NCBI GenBank assembly: GCA_026120185.1
Contig: JANUWF010002422.1
Location: 992,001-1,056,000, forward strand
From: Voacanga thouarsii
Taxonomy: Eukaryota; Streptophyta; Magnoliopsida; Gentianales; Apocynaceae
Reading direction: 5' to 3'
DNA: 64,000 bases
Each line of letters opens with the position of its first letter. Position 1 is the first letter of the stretch. Shown here in pieces: positions 1 to 11,840 of this stretch. The notes below the pieces were generated by a model. The model was not told the DNA's origin. It saw only the letters and a program-made list of their open reading frames with translations, and made no database searches. The translations under genes were made by a program, and so were the position numbers.

Positions 1-1030
1 AGAGGTCTAAAGATGATAGATGTCTATTAGAAAGGTGTTAGTACACTCTTCTTCTCTAAATACACAGTGATGCGTAGATGGATATTTTAGTCATTACACC
101 TGTAGGTTGAAGACTTTGCTAATGCAATATTATTGTTGGGTCAATATTTCCTTATGGTTATATTAGAAAATATTTAAAATACAAAATATAGCTATTTATA
201 TAGCATGGGTATTTTGGTCATTTTAGTAGCCAAGGCGATGTGTCTTTTGGTCCCTGGAATGACCCTTAAGTCATGAAAGATTTGGATTAAGGAATTGGTC
301 TTGCTAATTATGGGTTTTATTTTATTTTATTTTATTTTATTTACATAGTCTAATTTATTGTTGGACTATAATAAAATAAAAGGTCCGAGAGAGAGTATTT
401 ATTTTATCTAATTTAATTGGTTAATTAATTATTCAGGGCCCAAGGCCCAAATTGAATAATTAAAAAATTAGTCTTGATATATAGCTAGATAAAAGGCTTG
501 ATATTTTATATTGGTCTATTTGGGCATGTTAATTATTTATTGGGCTGTTTAATGAAGCCTAGAAAATAAATAATTGAGATTTATTATTTATGGGTGTTCA
601 AGCAAGAGTAAATAATTTTATTTGGCCCAATGAATAAGACCAATGGTAAAATAAAATTAAAAATTTAATTAATTATTAAACTAATTAGTTAATTTAAAAA
701 AAATAATATGGAATAGATCTCGTGTTGTTTTGCGTAAAGGATAACAGAAAGCATGGAGCTTTCTGTTTTCACGTAGTTGGCCTCTCTCTCGGTGTGTTGA
801 AATGAAAAGGAAATGAATGAAGGCTTGGTGGCTTTTCAATTTCAATCACAGACTTAAAGCAAACTCATTTTCACAAAAACTATGTCTGTGAAGAAGAACT
901 CACAGAAACCAAAAGCTTATCAAACCCACTTCTGCAAAAGTCATTATGGTCGGTACTATGTCTAGAAGGGTTCGATTCATTCTCTTAGATACACCGTTAT
1001 GTTGACGTGTGTATGGTCGAATCTATTGAA
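1..1030 (-). mobile_element. Antisense long-LTR fragment, cut by window start
   Basis: Read on the minus strand, about 1-300 closely follows the middle of the solo LTR at 25693-27509: both hold the block 'accaaaagacacaccgcctt' (positions 26525-26544 in that copy), then the same run through a TATTTTGGTCATTTTAG-type stretch. The same block recurs at about 17230-17410. The part from about 720 to 1030 (with a GAGAGAGAGG run near 785) differs from the head of the other copies, so this is a related subfamily rather than a close copy. It interrupts the integrase of the copia element to its right, where the reading frame stops near 1030. No coding sequence was seen. The other end, and therefore its target duplication, lies outside the window. 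Confidence 0.6.
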
Positions 1031-2747
1031 ATAATATCCTATTATTTTTAAGATAACTCGGAAACTCTTGGCTTAAGTATTCACCTCCTCGATCAGATCT
1101 TAAAATCTTGATACTTTTCCCAAGTTGTTTTTTTACTTCATTCTTGAAGTCTTTGAACTTTTAAAATGTCTCATGTTTATATTTCATTAAATACAAATAT
1201 TCATACCATGAATAATCATTGATAAAGGTTATAAAATTATGATAACCTCCTCTTGATTGTATAAACATTTGGCCACTTACATAAGAATGTATAAGTTCTA
1301 ATAACTCTTTGGCCCTTTCTCCTTTTCCAAAAAAAGGATTTTTAGCCATTTTATTAAGTAAAAAAAAATTCGCATGTGCTATATGATTCATAATCAAATG
1401 ACCCTAAGTTACCTAACTTGTGTAACTTAGAAACATGATTCTCATTTATATAGCCTAAATACGATAATGCCATAAATATGATGAGATTGAGTTATCTTTC
1501 CTCAATTGCTTATTGTTTATATTAAGAATTGAATTATCCATGTCTAGAATATATAAACTATTAACCAAAGTTGCAAAACCAGAATGAATATCATTTAATG
1601 AAAAAGAATAACAATTATTATTAAAAATTAAATGAAATCTATACAAGTCTAAACACGCAATTGAGATAATATCTTTCAATAAAACGGTACATAATAATAG
1701 TTTTGTAGTTCTAAAACTAATCTAGAAGGTAGGTGTTGTTCCTAAGCCCCCATAGCAAGTTTAGCAACCTTTGCTCTATTTGCAATACATAGGTCCACGT
1801 CACCCTTCTCAAGCCTTATACTATCTTTTAGTCCCTGCAAGTTGTTACATAAATAAGATTCACATCCGATATCTAATACTCATATCTTATTTCTAAAGAC
1901 AGTATTTTTTCTCAACCATTAACATACTAGGAGTAAAAGTAGAAGTGCCCGAAAGCTTCTCATTCTCCTTCTTGACCTTGATGGTCTCCAGGTAGGTTTG
2001 GCAGTCGCGCCCCATCTTGCCACAGTAATGATATGGGCCTTTGGCAGTTGTCTTATTCTTCTTTATGCCATATTTGGGCTTAGTGAGAACCTTCTTCTTA
2101 TGAACTTTCTTCTTAGAAGAGGAAGATTCTACCATCATGACTGCATTAGATTCCTTCTTCATGGAGGATTCCGTAGTCTTGAGAAAATTGATAAGCTCAG
2201 GTATTATGGACTTAATTTTGTTCATTTGGTAGTTAATCACAAATTGTGAAAAATTATTTGACGAAGATTGTAGAATTAAGTCAATACTTAATTCATTGTC
2301 CATCACAAACCCAAAAGACCCGCACTTCTCAATTAAGCCCAGAATCTTTAGCCCCTGAGTGGCCACAAAGTACCCTCTACCATCTTCGAATGGAACAGTT
2401 GTTTTGAGATCTCATATTTCTCTGTTCTGGCTTGGGCATCAAATAACTCTTGAAGATGTAAAAGGATCGAGAAAGCATCTATATGCTCATGTTGTTTTTG
2501 CAGTTCAGGGGTTATTGATGCCAACATCACACAGGATGTTATGTCACTGTCCTCTCTATGCTTCTTGTGGACAACATGCTCATCAACATAAGCATCTTAG
2601 GTTGGTAGTGGCAAAATAGGAGCATTTAGCATAGAGTAACTTTCCCAACTTGAGAACAATTCTCAAGTTTCTATACCAATCCAGAAAATTCGACTTGGTA
2701 AGTTTGTTGGTTTCCAAAACGCTACGTAAGTTTAAGTTTGTTGTCAT
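1030..2747 (-). pseudogene. Ty1/copia polyprotein remnant A (gag-protease-integrase)
   Basis: Minus-strand coding of a copia retrotransposon in pieces. Gag begins at an ATG at 2747, with the copia-gag opening NKLTKSNFLDWYRNLRIVLK readable from about 2720, and continues through 2530-2348 and 2366-1893 in shifted frames. A damaged zinc knuckle (YCGKMGRDC) lies near 2020. Protease follows at about 1880-1700, with the active-site segment read as LDIGCESYLCNN where the family has LDTG. GAG-pre-integrase is at 1679-1455 and ends SSYLWHYRI. The integrase core is at 1397-1030, with FINDYS and then ILRSDRGGEYLS carrying the second catalytic Asp. Stops and frameshifts separate the blocks and RT/RNase H are absent, because an LTR is inserted near 1030. 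The element cannot be autonomous. Confidence 0.8.
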
Positions 2748-2779
2748 GATGTAGATGACCTAGATGTAAAGATAGGAAA

Positions 2780-4701
2780 TTAGTGAAATGTATATGCATA
2801 TGTAATGCAAAAAATTAGGTCTTTAATTAAGCACATTATTATTCCACTATTTGTCTCATAGCATCCAATTCCAAAATCACTATTTTGGAAATAAAATCTA
2901 AAATTAGAATTTTAGAAAATATATTAATTTCTAAAATCAAATTTTAGAAATTAACAAAAATTTTCCAAAATCAAATTTTGGAAATTTCCAGATAAATATA
3001 TATAAAATATAAACTTCCAAAATCATTATTTTGAAAAAATAAAATAGTTAGTCTCAAAATCAAATTTTGAGAAGAAACTTTTGGTCCTTTCCAAATCACT
3101 TCTAAAATCAATATTTCATAAAATATTTTAATTGCAAAAATCATATTTTAGGAATTAAAATAATATATAATCTAAAATCAATATTTTATGAAATATATCA
3201 ATAACTGAAATTATATTTTAGGAATTAAATAATATATAATCTAAAATCAGTATTCTAGAAAATATATTAATTTCCAAAATTAAATTTTGGGCATTAATTT
3301 CGTTTGTCCCAAAATGAAATTTTGGAAAATTCGGGTGCTTTCTAAAAATATTAATTATGCGGGCCTTTATCCAAAACCGTAAAGCTGGAAAAATAAAAAG
3401 AAAGATTTTTTTAAATTTTTTTTTATTATTAAAACACCAAGCCGAGGGCTTGGTGGTTGACGGCCACGGCTTCGGCAAAATAAATTGCCCAGGCCTGCCA
3501 CGACATCAACAAAATCCACACAAGTCCGATCACTCAAGCAAGACTAGCCCTCTACTAGAAGGGATAATGGCGGCTAGGGTGGTTTCGTGAAGGGAGAGAG
3601 GAATTTCACAGAAAACCCAACTCTTAGTTTTCAAGTTTTCAGACATACGGTAAAAGGAATGATCTCTTTTTCTTTATAGGTATTAGGACTTTCAATAATT
3701 ATAATTAAGTACTCTAAGTTTCATTAAGTTCGATTAAGTCCTTGAAGTTCATAGAATTATAATTAAGTCATTGAATTATAACAAACTTATGATTCACCTT
3801 GAAAGTTATTCTCTTCTCACAATTAATCCCCATAATATCATCAAATAATATATATCAAGTGCTCAAGATTTTATTGTGTATAACCTATTAGATTTCCCAG
3901 TCTATTGGTAGCAAAATATGAATTAATAACATCTTTAAGATTAATAATGCTTAATAATTAGAATTAACTTATTAATTCTAATTAGGATTGATTTATTAAT
4001 TCTCTAATTAATAAATTTATGTTTCGCAGATCATTAACGGTATCTATCAACACATCATGACTACCCAAAAGTCCAAAAAGTCAAGTAGTTTGACATGAAC
4101 CTGTAATAAACAACAGTGTAATAAACTCCTTTCACCATACAATATCTCATTCGGTTTGGAGTATGGAATTAGTGCCAACTCTCTCCAGAATATTAGTTAA
4201 TTCTAGCCAGAATATTTTGGTACTTGTTCTCAGAATCCACTACTCAACATGTGCATCAATTGTAACTATTTTTAATGCACATCTCCTTGGCCAAGGACTT
4301 CTTGAGTGGTAATTCTTACAAGTGGCCGTGAGATATTCCCCTATACTATTTGGAGCGAGGAATCTTTTATTGACCTTCTCAATGACTTTCGTTTATTTCA
4401 CATTGTATCCAATAACTATCTTATAGGCGTCCCTCAATCTGACTCCAAAGATTAGAATCAAAGTACAATAGTCAGCAAACAAAGTATATTGGCGATCTCA
4501 AATCAAAGGATACTTGCACGTTTGCTATAATGAGATTCTATTACTGACATTAAATAGTTATCTATGTAATTATCTCATAGCTAGGTCATCTAATGTACTT
4601 GTTCAAGTAACATGCATGCACGTGTTAACTTTGAGTATCAAAATACTCACGGATATGAGAACCACCGACTGATCAAATCTGGAAGTATAACACGTGCTAG
4701 T
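2780..4701 (-). mobile_element. Probable 5' LTR/leader of copia remnant A
   Basis: Noncoding stretch directly upstream (minus sense) of the gag start at 2747. By position it should hold the leader and the 5' LTR of remnant A. I could not find a clear tRNA primer site or a TG/CA boundary, so the LTR/leader limit is unknown. The right limit is set by the Athila-type LTR that begins at 4702. Contains the palindrome array at 2870-3330 and is otherwise AT-rich without coding. Confidence 0.45.
2870..3330. repeat. Array of short degenerate palindromes
   Basis: About ten imperfect units, each a small self-complementary block of the type CCAAAATCAAATTTTGGAAA or TCTAAAATCAATATTTTATG, separated by ATTAA-rich spacers of 15-40 bases. 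Every unit can fold on itself and units can pair with one another. It lies in the probable LTR of copia remnant A. Confidence 0.6.
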
Positions 4702-6126
4702 TGATGGGTAAATTTTGGGTGTATAAAAATCATTAAATTTAAATCCACCCTTAGCCAAGTTTTAATTAAAAAATTAATCCCAAAATACACATACGAGCAA
4801 GTTTACTCATCGCAAGCATAGTATATGGAATTAACGAGTATCGATCCTCAAAGAAACAAGTACTCACTAATCACTTTTCATTTATTGTTTAACAAACATA
4901 ATAAAGTGATAAGATAACAAAAAGTAAAATAAAGAAAAATATACATAACTCAAGGATGTAAGAATATGCAATTTAGGCAAATACTTTTGAAAACATGATA
5001 ATGAATCATTTAGCAAAATATCACAATCAATTATCATCTTGGTCTCATGAAAGATTAAATTAGAACCACTTCGTTTGCAATCCATGATTCCCTATCTTCT
5101 AAGTAACTTAATAGATATGTTCTATCTCACCAGTCTTACTCAAAAAATGCATTAAAATCAATTCTCATATAAATCCCTATATTTTAGGTAATTTAAAATA
5201 TAAAATTAGTCAATAAATCTATCTTCTAGCAATTATCAACTAACCTTTGATTATCTAAGTTTTTAGTAATTAACTCATTTTTCAAGCAAGTTAAAAGATA
5301 ACAAATATGAAATTAATTAATTGAAGTCATTATCAACCCTTTTTTCAAGAAAGTTAATAACAAAAATCAACCAATCAATTTCGTAAGAAAATCAAATAAT
5401 CAAATCCCAAGACAAATAATTAACTGAACAAAAGTTTAAATTAACTCAAAAAATTATGAATCCCAAAAATAATGTCAAATTACAATAAAAACATTAATTA
5501 TATCATTATTCAAGAAAAAGAAAATAAAGGTAAAAGAAATAACTCATAGGCAAGCCCTCTTTCTTCTCTTTGGAAACTTTCTTAAATAACGGCCCTTGAA
5601 TGATGAATCTCCTCATTTTATGAGTGACTGGCAATTTTGATCCTTGGATTCACATATTTGTCTTATGTTTTTCTTGTTTACATAGGCTTCCAAGAGGCCA
5701 AAATTTGTTCCCTAAGAGTTCTGTGCCGACTAGAGATTGGAAAATACCAAAACTCTTAGAAAATTACCAAATCCGCGCATAATTGAAAAACTTGCCGACA
5801 TGGGATAAAGGGAGCCGACGCAAGCTCCGTTTGGCACGGCCGGCGCTAGCCATGCTCTGGTCGGCCCGATGGTGCTTTTTTTTCGACAAAAATTTCCTTG
5901 TTTCCAAATTGGGGTCGGCATCAGCTTCGTGGGTCATGGCTGGCGCCGGCCATGCTCTGTTGGCGATGATTTCGATGATTTTTCGTCGTTTTCTGCAATA
6001 AAAGTCCAAAATACCGTTCCAATGATAAAATATCAAATATGAAGGAATATGTCTAGTTATTACACTAAATATATCACAAAACACCCTTAAATAACTAGAA
6101 AAATATAGATGAATTTGCCCCTATCA
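4702..6126 (-). mobile_element. Athila-type 3' LTR
   Basis: On the minus strand it begins TGATAGGGGC at 6126 and ends ACCCATCA at 4702, giving TG/CA ends and a short inverted terminus. It is preceded by a textbook polypurine tract (6127-6148) and is homologous to the LTR pieces at 11454-11840 and 15203-16622. The shared landmark 'cacttcgtttgcaatc' sits at about the same offset in all three (near 5069, 11820 and 15570). The flanking five bases are ctagt (4697-4701). No coding capacity; short ORFs in it are chance. Confidence 0.8.
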
Positions 6127-6148
6127 CATTCCCCCCCTCCCCCCCCAC
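6127..6148 (-). other. Polypurine tract of the Athila-type element
   Basis: Minus strand reads GTGGGGGGGGAGGGGGGGAATG and touches the 3' LTR start. This is the plus-strand primer expected just inside a 3' LTR, and it fixes both the orientation and the LTR boundary. Confidence 0.85.
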
Positions 6149-7508
6149 TTGAACATTTGCTTGTCTTTAAGCAAAGCCCTTTAAAACAAAGAAAAATAAG
6201 ACAATCTTTCAAAATGTTTACTTAGAACAAAGTCACAACTACTTTTCAAACTCTAGATATGTCATTGTCATTCGTTCAATCCTTGAAAATATTCACAAAA
6301 TAAAGTACTACACAAGACATGTCAAGGCCCTCGAAGTCAAATTTCTCAAGTTTATACGTTAGTTTAAAAACATTATTTCACCCTTCAAGCAAAAACATAG
6401 ATAACATGAATTATACAAGTCAAGCTATCTACCAACTCAAACATTATAAATCCAAAAATTGCACAACTCAATTCATGATTCAAGGAAAACACTCCAATTT
6501 TTTTATCTCAATTTTTTTCAATGACCTACGGAATTGATAGCTTCAAGTGCATGGATTTCTCTTCACATGCCGTATTGGCCCCCTTATAGTCATCACTCAA
6601 CATTTTTTCCAACAATATTTCTTTTTTTTTTCTTTTGCTCTTAGGAATTAATAGCCTCAAAAAAGTGGATTTCTCTTCACTATCCGTATTGGCTCCATAA
6701 TCAAGTAAAAACATTTTCCTTACCTTCAATAATCAACTCATTTTCTTGATATTCAATTCACAATCAAATGTTTTTCCACAATTTTTTCACTAAAAGATAT
6801 TTTTTTTTCACATTCCTTGTCACAACTCAAATACAAGCAAAGTTTTAACCCATAATACAAGAGTTAGCCAACAACTTTCTCCACATTCATTACACTCTCC
6901 ATGCCCAAACTAGATGAGTCAAATAATACTCAAATACTAATACATAAATAAGATTAACCCAAATTCTCAAGTCTTAATATATCCCATCCAATAAACCATT
7001 TTATTGTTAATAAAATCTATCGTGTGAATGAGAAAACTCATATCCAAAGAAGAGAGATAATTACAACCTTGCAAATGCAATGAAAACCACAAAAAAAATA
7101 AAAATAAAAATAAAAATTTCAGCACAAAATGTATATATATGGACAATATCTTCAATGCTAAATTCTCCCACCACACTTAAACTAGACATTGTCCTTAATG
7201 GCCAAAAATAGAACAATGAAAGCCAAGCTAAGAGACCAAAAATAAATAAAGAGGAAGAATAGAGTAAAGAAAATACTTCAATTGCAATAAGTTCCAATAC
7301 ATATGATTCCATCATAAGGAGTTTTGGGGGAAATTGTACCTAAATAACAACAAAAGAAACAAAAAAAGAAAATAGAACTCGAGAAAAAGAAAAGAAAATT
7401 AAAAGAAAAGAAAAGAAAATTTAACTAAAAATAAAGCCTACGAAAAGTCATGAAAATATAAACAAAAAAAGAAAGCTGAATAAAAGAAATACAGAGTAGT
7501 GGAACAAT
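6149..7508 (-). other. Athila 3' noncoding region
   Basis: Between the env-position ORF and the polypurine tract; no coding seen. It contains an imperfect tandem duplication of about 115 bases (near 6535-6650 and 6650-6720), each copy carrying 'ggatttctcttcac' followed by 'cgtattggc', and A-rich tracts at 7370-7440. Confidence 0.5.
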
Positions 7509-8756
7509 ACTCAATCCTCATCATTATCATCATCATCATTATCATCCTCATCATTGGCTCTATGGCTACCAGTGCCTCCTTGAGTTCTAGAAAATCTTTG
7601 CATGCATTGTGCCCATTATTGTTCTTGAGCATCTTGCATTCTAGTAAGGACAGTCATGGACTCACATAGCTGTAGCAATATCTCCGTTTAGGTCTCTATG
7701 CTAACTCTCAATTGCTTTAATTGACCACACACCTTAGCCTTAAAGTCACCCCTAGATTGGGATTGTGAACTACTAGCACGAGTTCAAGGTGGTAGTTCAG
7801 GATGCTCTTCTTCTTTAGGTGGAAGCTCAACTTGCCCTAGGCACTTCATATCAAAAGGCCATAACCAACGCCTCACCTCAGTACTGTACTAATAGCCACA
7901 ACTAGTAAGTGCTTGCTCAGTAACCATATCATGCTCTGTTGTAATTTCAGTAAGCTTCCCGTCCAAGCTAATGCTAAAAGGCTTCAAGAATTTTCATTAT
8001 CACGAGGGGAAAAGACAAAGGCTTTAGTGGAAAGACAAGAATAGACTACATGCCGCATGGATTGAATAATTAAAGGAGTAAGCGAGATGGTCTGAGTGTG
8101 CATTATCCTATGAAGAATATACTAGTCAGTTACACGGGACTCATTGAACCACTTTTGGAACAATATTGTAAGCAAAAATATAGACTAAGGCACGTAGGTT
8201 GGCTTTAAGGTCATTATTAGGGTAAAACCCTACTTGCTCCACTGGACCTCTCCTGTACAGTTTTAAGGTAGCTCTAGGATCACTTACTTTCCACTCAGGA
8301 TCAGACAATATCTTTTGATTGTTGTGATCTACAGCTAACCAAGGACCTTCATTATTAACACGGAGAATGGCAGCTAGTCTCTCTCTATCTAAAAAGATGG
8401 GGGTGCCCTTTACCCTAGTCTCAAGAGTCTCAAAATGGTTATTGCATTTCTTGACCATGTTAGCATAGAATTCTTTTATCAGAATAGGGCAATAAGGTCC
8501 CTTCAGTTGAACTATTGGTCCCTGCCCCAAATGTCTAAATATGAGTCCTAACTTGAGGGCACAGTCTAAAGAGGGTGCGAATATGCGTTCTACTATAATC
8601 TTTTTAGCAGCCCTCTTAGTATACCACTCTTGGCAGGACGGATCAATGAAATCAGCAAGGTGTAAGAACAATGGGTCTATGGAGGTAGGGGTAGAGGAAG
8701 ATGAAGCTCTAGCTCATTTAGAAGATTGGCCCCTCTCTTTAGGCATGATGAAGTGA
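7509..8756 (-). pseudogene. Athila env-position ORF, broken
   Basis: Minus-strand coding starts at an ATG at 8756 (MPKERGQSSK), hits a stop after ten codons, and reads on in frame from 8671 to 8141 as 176 residues (FLHLADFIDPSCQEWYTKRA near its start, LYRRGPVEQVGFYPNNDLKA near its end). The homology seems to continue in shifted frames to 7509, where a run of Asp/Asn/Glu codons ends in a stop. In character it resembles the 'putative plant transposon protein' domain seen in plant retroelement ORFs. Its place downstream of where pol should be and before the polypurine tract is the env-like position of Athila elements. No signal peptide or transmembrane segment was recognised, so an envelope role is not shown. 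Confidence 0.6.
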
Positions 8757-9780
8757 AAGGAAAGAAAGGGTCAATAAAGAATATGATTGAGGTACCATGA
8801 CAATGTAACAACACCACTCAATGAGATCAAACTACCACAACACAACTACATACACAATCCACAATTTTTAATCAATCCACAATAACAATTAAACCTAACC
8901 TCCTTTCAAATCCTGTAAGAAAAATAATAGAATGCCACAATCAAACCATATTATGATTCTCAATGACTTCACAACCTGATCATAGCATGCAAAACATGTC
9001 CATATCCCAAGTTAAGAACAATGGCTATGCACATTATCTAATTATCATGAATTCATCAACAAAACAATTGCCATAACAAAAAATAAACTACCTATGATCA
9101 TAATATGGACATGTAGTTATAAAAATAATCCATGAATCATACTATCATGCCATTCTATTCATAATAATGCCATCAAGATTGTCAAATTTAACCAATACTT
9201 CGAATATATGCAATTTTTGTCCAAAAATAGGAAAACTTTAATTACAAGAATTTAACCGTAGGAATTCAAGAAAAATTATACCTTTGTGTTCTACAATGCA
9301 TGGGCAAGGACAAGATGTAATATTTTCGAAGAAATTCTTGAAAGGAGAGATTTGAAAGTGGATTTTTGAAGCAAAAGTTTAGATTTTTGAAAATTTGATC
9401 CGTAAATTCTACAAAACAAGAGGATTTTATGTTGAACTGTTATTTTTGAAGGTAAAAATGGAATGGTGGTGTTTGGGGATGTAGAAATGGTGCCAAATGG
9501 AGAGAAAATTTGAGATAAATTAGTTTGTTTGAAAACAAAGTGGCTAATTCGGCCACTTTATTAAAGCTTCCCCGATAGGAGCCGGTGCCGACTCTGTGAA
9601 GTTAGGCCGGCACCAGTCTTGGTCTGGGCCAAAAAAATATTTTAATTTTTTTAAATTTAAATACTGTAAATATAATAATGGAAACCACAAAATTATGAAG
9701 AAAATGCTACTATTAAACATACATGAAAATAAAGGAAAGCACACTCAAATTAAATAGATGTCCCAAAGTTTAAAACCAAA
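8757..9780 (-). other. Athila internal region without recognisable pol
   Basis: AT-rich stretch between the env-position ORF and the gag end. An intact Athila would have several kilobases of protease, RT, RNase H and integrase here. I find none of their motifs on either strand, so pol has been lost by deletion. The short minus ORF at 9544-9744 is not recognisable. Confidence 0.5.
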
Positions 9781-11075
9781 TCAGTAAAGATCATTTTCTT
9801 CCACTATCAAGATGACGTGGATTGGTCTCAGTATTTCCCGGAAGAGATCCCGTTTGACGATCTCCAAGAAGTTTGGTTAGTTATCCAATTTAATTCTTGA
9901 GGTTACGCATAGAGGCCTCTAAATTTCTCGTGATTGCATCCACTCCTTGAAACCATGTTTCTATACCACTTACCAATTGATTAATTAACTCTTTTAGTGA
10001 TGGCTTAGGCAGTGGTGCATTGTAAGACAAGGGGGATTGAGCCATTTGATTCCCAAAATTAGAACAAATCTACCTAGGTTGGTTTTGGTTGTTCTATGAA
10101 AAGTTAGGATGATTCCTCTAACTAGGGTTATAAGTGGTGCTATAAGGATTGTTACCTCGTCGTCCATTACCCACAAACGAAGCTTGTTCTAACGATTCTT
10201 ATGATGATCTCATATTTTAGCACTCATGATTTGGATACCCTTCCCTACAAAAATCACAACTTACATTCATTAGCTATCCTTGGAAAGGAGACATCACCAT
10301 TTGTTCCATCTTTTGTGTCAGTACCTCCACCTTAACCTCCAAAGTTGCCATTGCATCCACCTTATGCACTCTATGAACACGAGCTCCTGACCTTGAACTA
10401 CCCCATGAATAGTTATTTTTCGCAAGATTTTCAATCAAATCAAACATCTCTCTGGGGTCTTAGAGTTAATGGAACCTCCTGCAGATGCATCAACTAGTTG
10501 CCTAGTAGTAAAGCTTAAACCAGTATAAAAGATTTGCATTTGCATACCTAGCTCGAACCCATGATGAGGATACCTTCTAAGCATCTCCATGAATCTCTCC
10601 CAACACTTATAAAGATTTTCAGATTCTAGCTGTTAGAAGGTAAAATATCAGTCCTAAGCTTGGATGTTCTAGCTGGGAGAAAATATTTCACTAAAACTTT
10701 TTCGGCCAAAACATTCCAAGTGGCAATGGATCCAACTGGCAAAGACTTTAACCAAGATTTAGCTCTATCTCTCAAAGAAAAGGGAAAAAGTTTTAGTTTG
10801 ATACCATCTTCAAAAACTCCATTCATCTTAAACGTGTCACAGATTTCCAAAAAATTCACAAGGTAGGCATTAGGATTTTTCTCAGGTAGCCCATCAAATT
10901 GTATTATATTTTGAATTATTTGGATAATGTTGGGCTTCATCTCAAAGTTATTAACTTCTATCCTAAGTCTTGTAATACTCGAGCATGTACCCGAGATTGC
11001 AGGTTTCACAAAATCATCCATAGTCCTCCTATTATTACCACTATAACCACTATTGTTTGATTGGTTAATCTCCAT
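9780..11075 (-). pseudogene. Athila-type gag, broken
   Basis: Starts with an ATG at 11075 (MEINQSNNSGYSGNNRRTMD). The retrotransposon-gag core is clear within the first 149 residues: LFPFSLRDRAKSWLKSLPVG followed by TWNVLAEKVLVKYF, then a frameshift near 10626. The next block (10620-10440) continues with WERFMEMLRRYPHHGFELGM and LVDASAGGS, typical of Athila gag. A zinc-knuckle-like CDFCREGYPNHEC lies near 10250. Further on, LPGNTETNPR near 9840 matches the gag C-terminal part of this lineage. Gag packages the element RNA; this copy has several stops and frameshifts. It lies 356 bases downstream of the primer site, the usual place. Confidence 0.8.
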
Positions 11076-11430
11076 GCCTCCTTTTACCCTTTTGCTAACA
11101 ACCTTTCGGATCTTTGTGAGGGTTCTCTCGATCTCAAGATCAAGATCTACTATATCTATTTTAGATCGTCGGGGTCATACACTAAGGGTAAGATCTACAA
11201 AAAATAGAAGATAGTAAGATTATAGAATTTACAAGTTCAATAGTTACTACATATTCACAAATTAAGTTAGGAAAATTACAACATGTAGGGAAATTAAATT
11301 ACAAGTATACAAACAAAAATATGGTACCTATTCATATAAGAAACATATATACATATTCATATATTTACATATAGACATATAACATATAAACATGGTTAAA
11401 TCAACAAAATCCAAAGTTTCATGATATTAT

Positions 11431-11453
11431 TCCTGACAACGGTGCCAAAAACT
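11431..11453 (-). other. tRNA primer-binding site of the Athila-type element
   Basis: The minus strand reads AGT TTTTGGCACCGTTGTCAGGA directly after the LTR end. The core TGGCACCGTTGTCAGGA closely resembles the Athila/Tat primer site TGGCGCCGTTGCCGGGGA. It confirms the lineage and the minus orientation. Confidence 0.8.
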
Positions 11454-11840
11454 TGATAGGTAAATTTTGGGTGTATAAAAATTATTAAATTTAAATTCAT
11501 CCCTTAGTCAAGTTTTAATTGAAACATTAATTCCAAAATATACGTATGAGCAAGTATACTCATCACAAGCACAATATAAGGAATTAACGAGTATCGATCC
11601 TCAAAGGAACAAGTACACACTAATAAATTTTCATTTATTGTTTAATCGACCTAAAAAAATGATAAGATAATAAAAAGAAAAATAAATAAAAATATATACA
11701 ACTCAAGGATGTAAAAATATGTAATTTAGACAAATACTTTTGAAAACATGACAATGAATCACTTAACAAATATCACAATTAATTATCACATTAGTTTTAT
11801 GAAAGATTTAAAATAAACCTACTTCGTTTGCAATCATATG
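11454..11840 (-). mobile_element. Truncated Athila-type 5' LTR
   Basis: On the minus strand it is the last 390 or so bases of the LTR, ending ACCTATCA at 11454. It matches 4702-5085 and 15203-15585. Homology stops just after 'acttcgtttgcaatc', where copia remnant B begins. The upstream 1 kb of this LTR is not found on the far side of the copia sequence, so this is a deletion or recombination junction rather than a clean insertion. Confidence 0.75.

Noticed and set aside
7509..8756. True envelope gene in the Athila element
   Set aside because: Position fits, but I see no signal peptide, cleavage site or transmembrane segment in the readable part.
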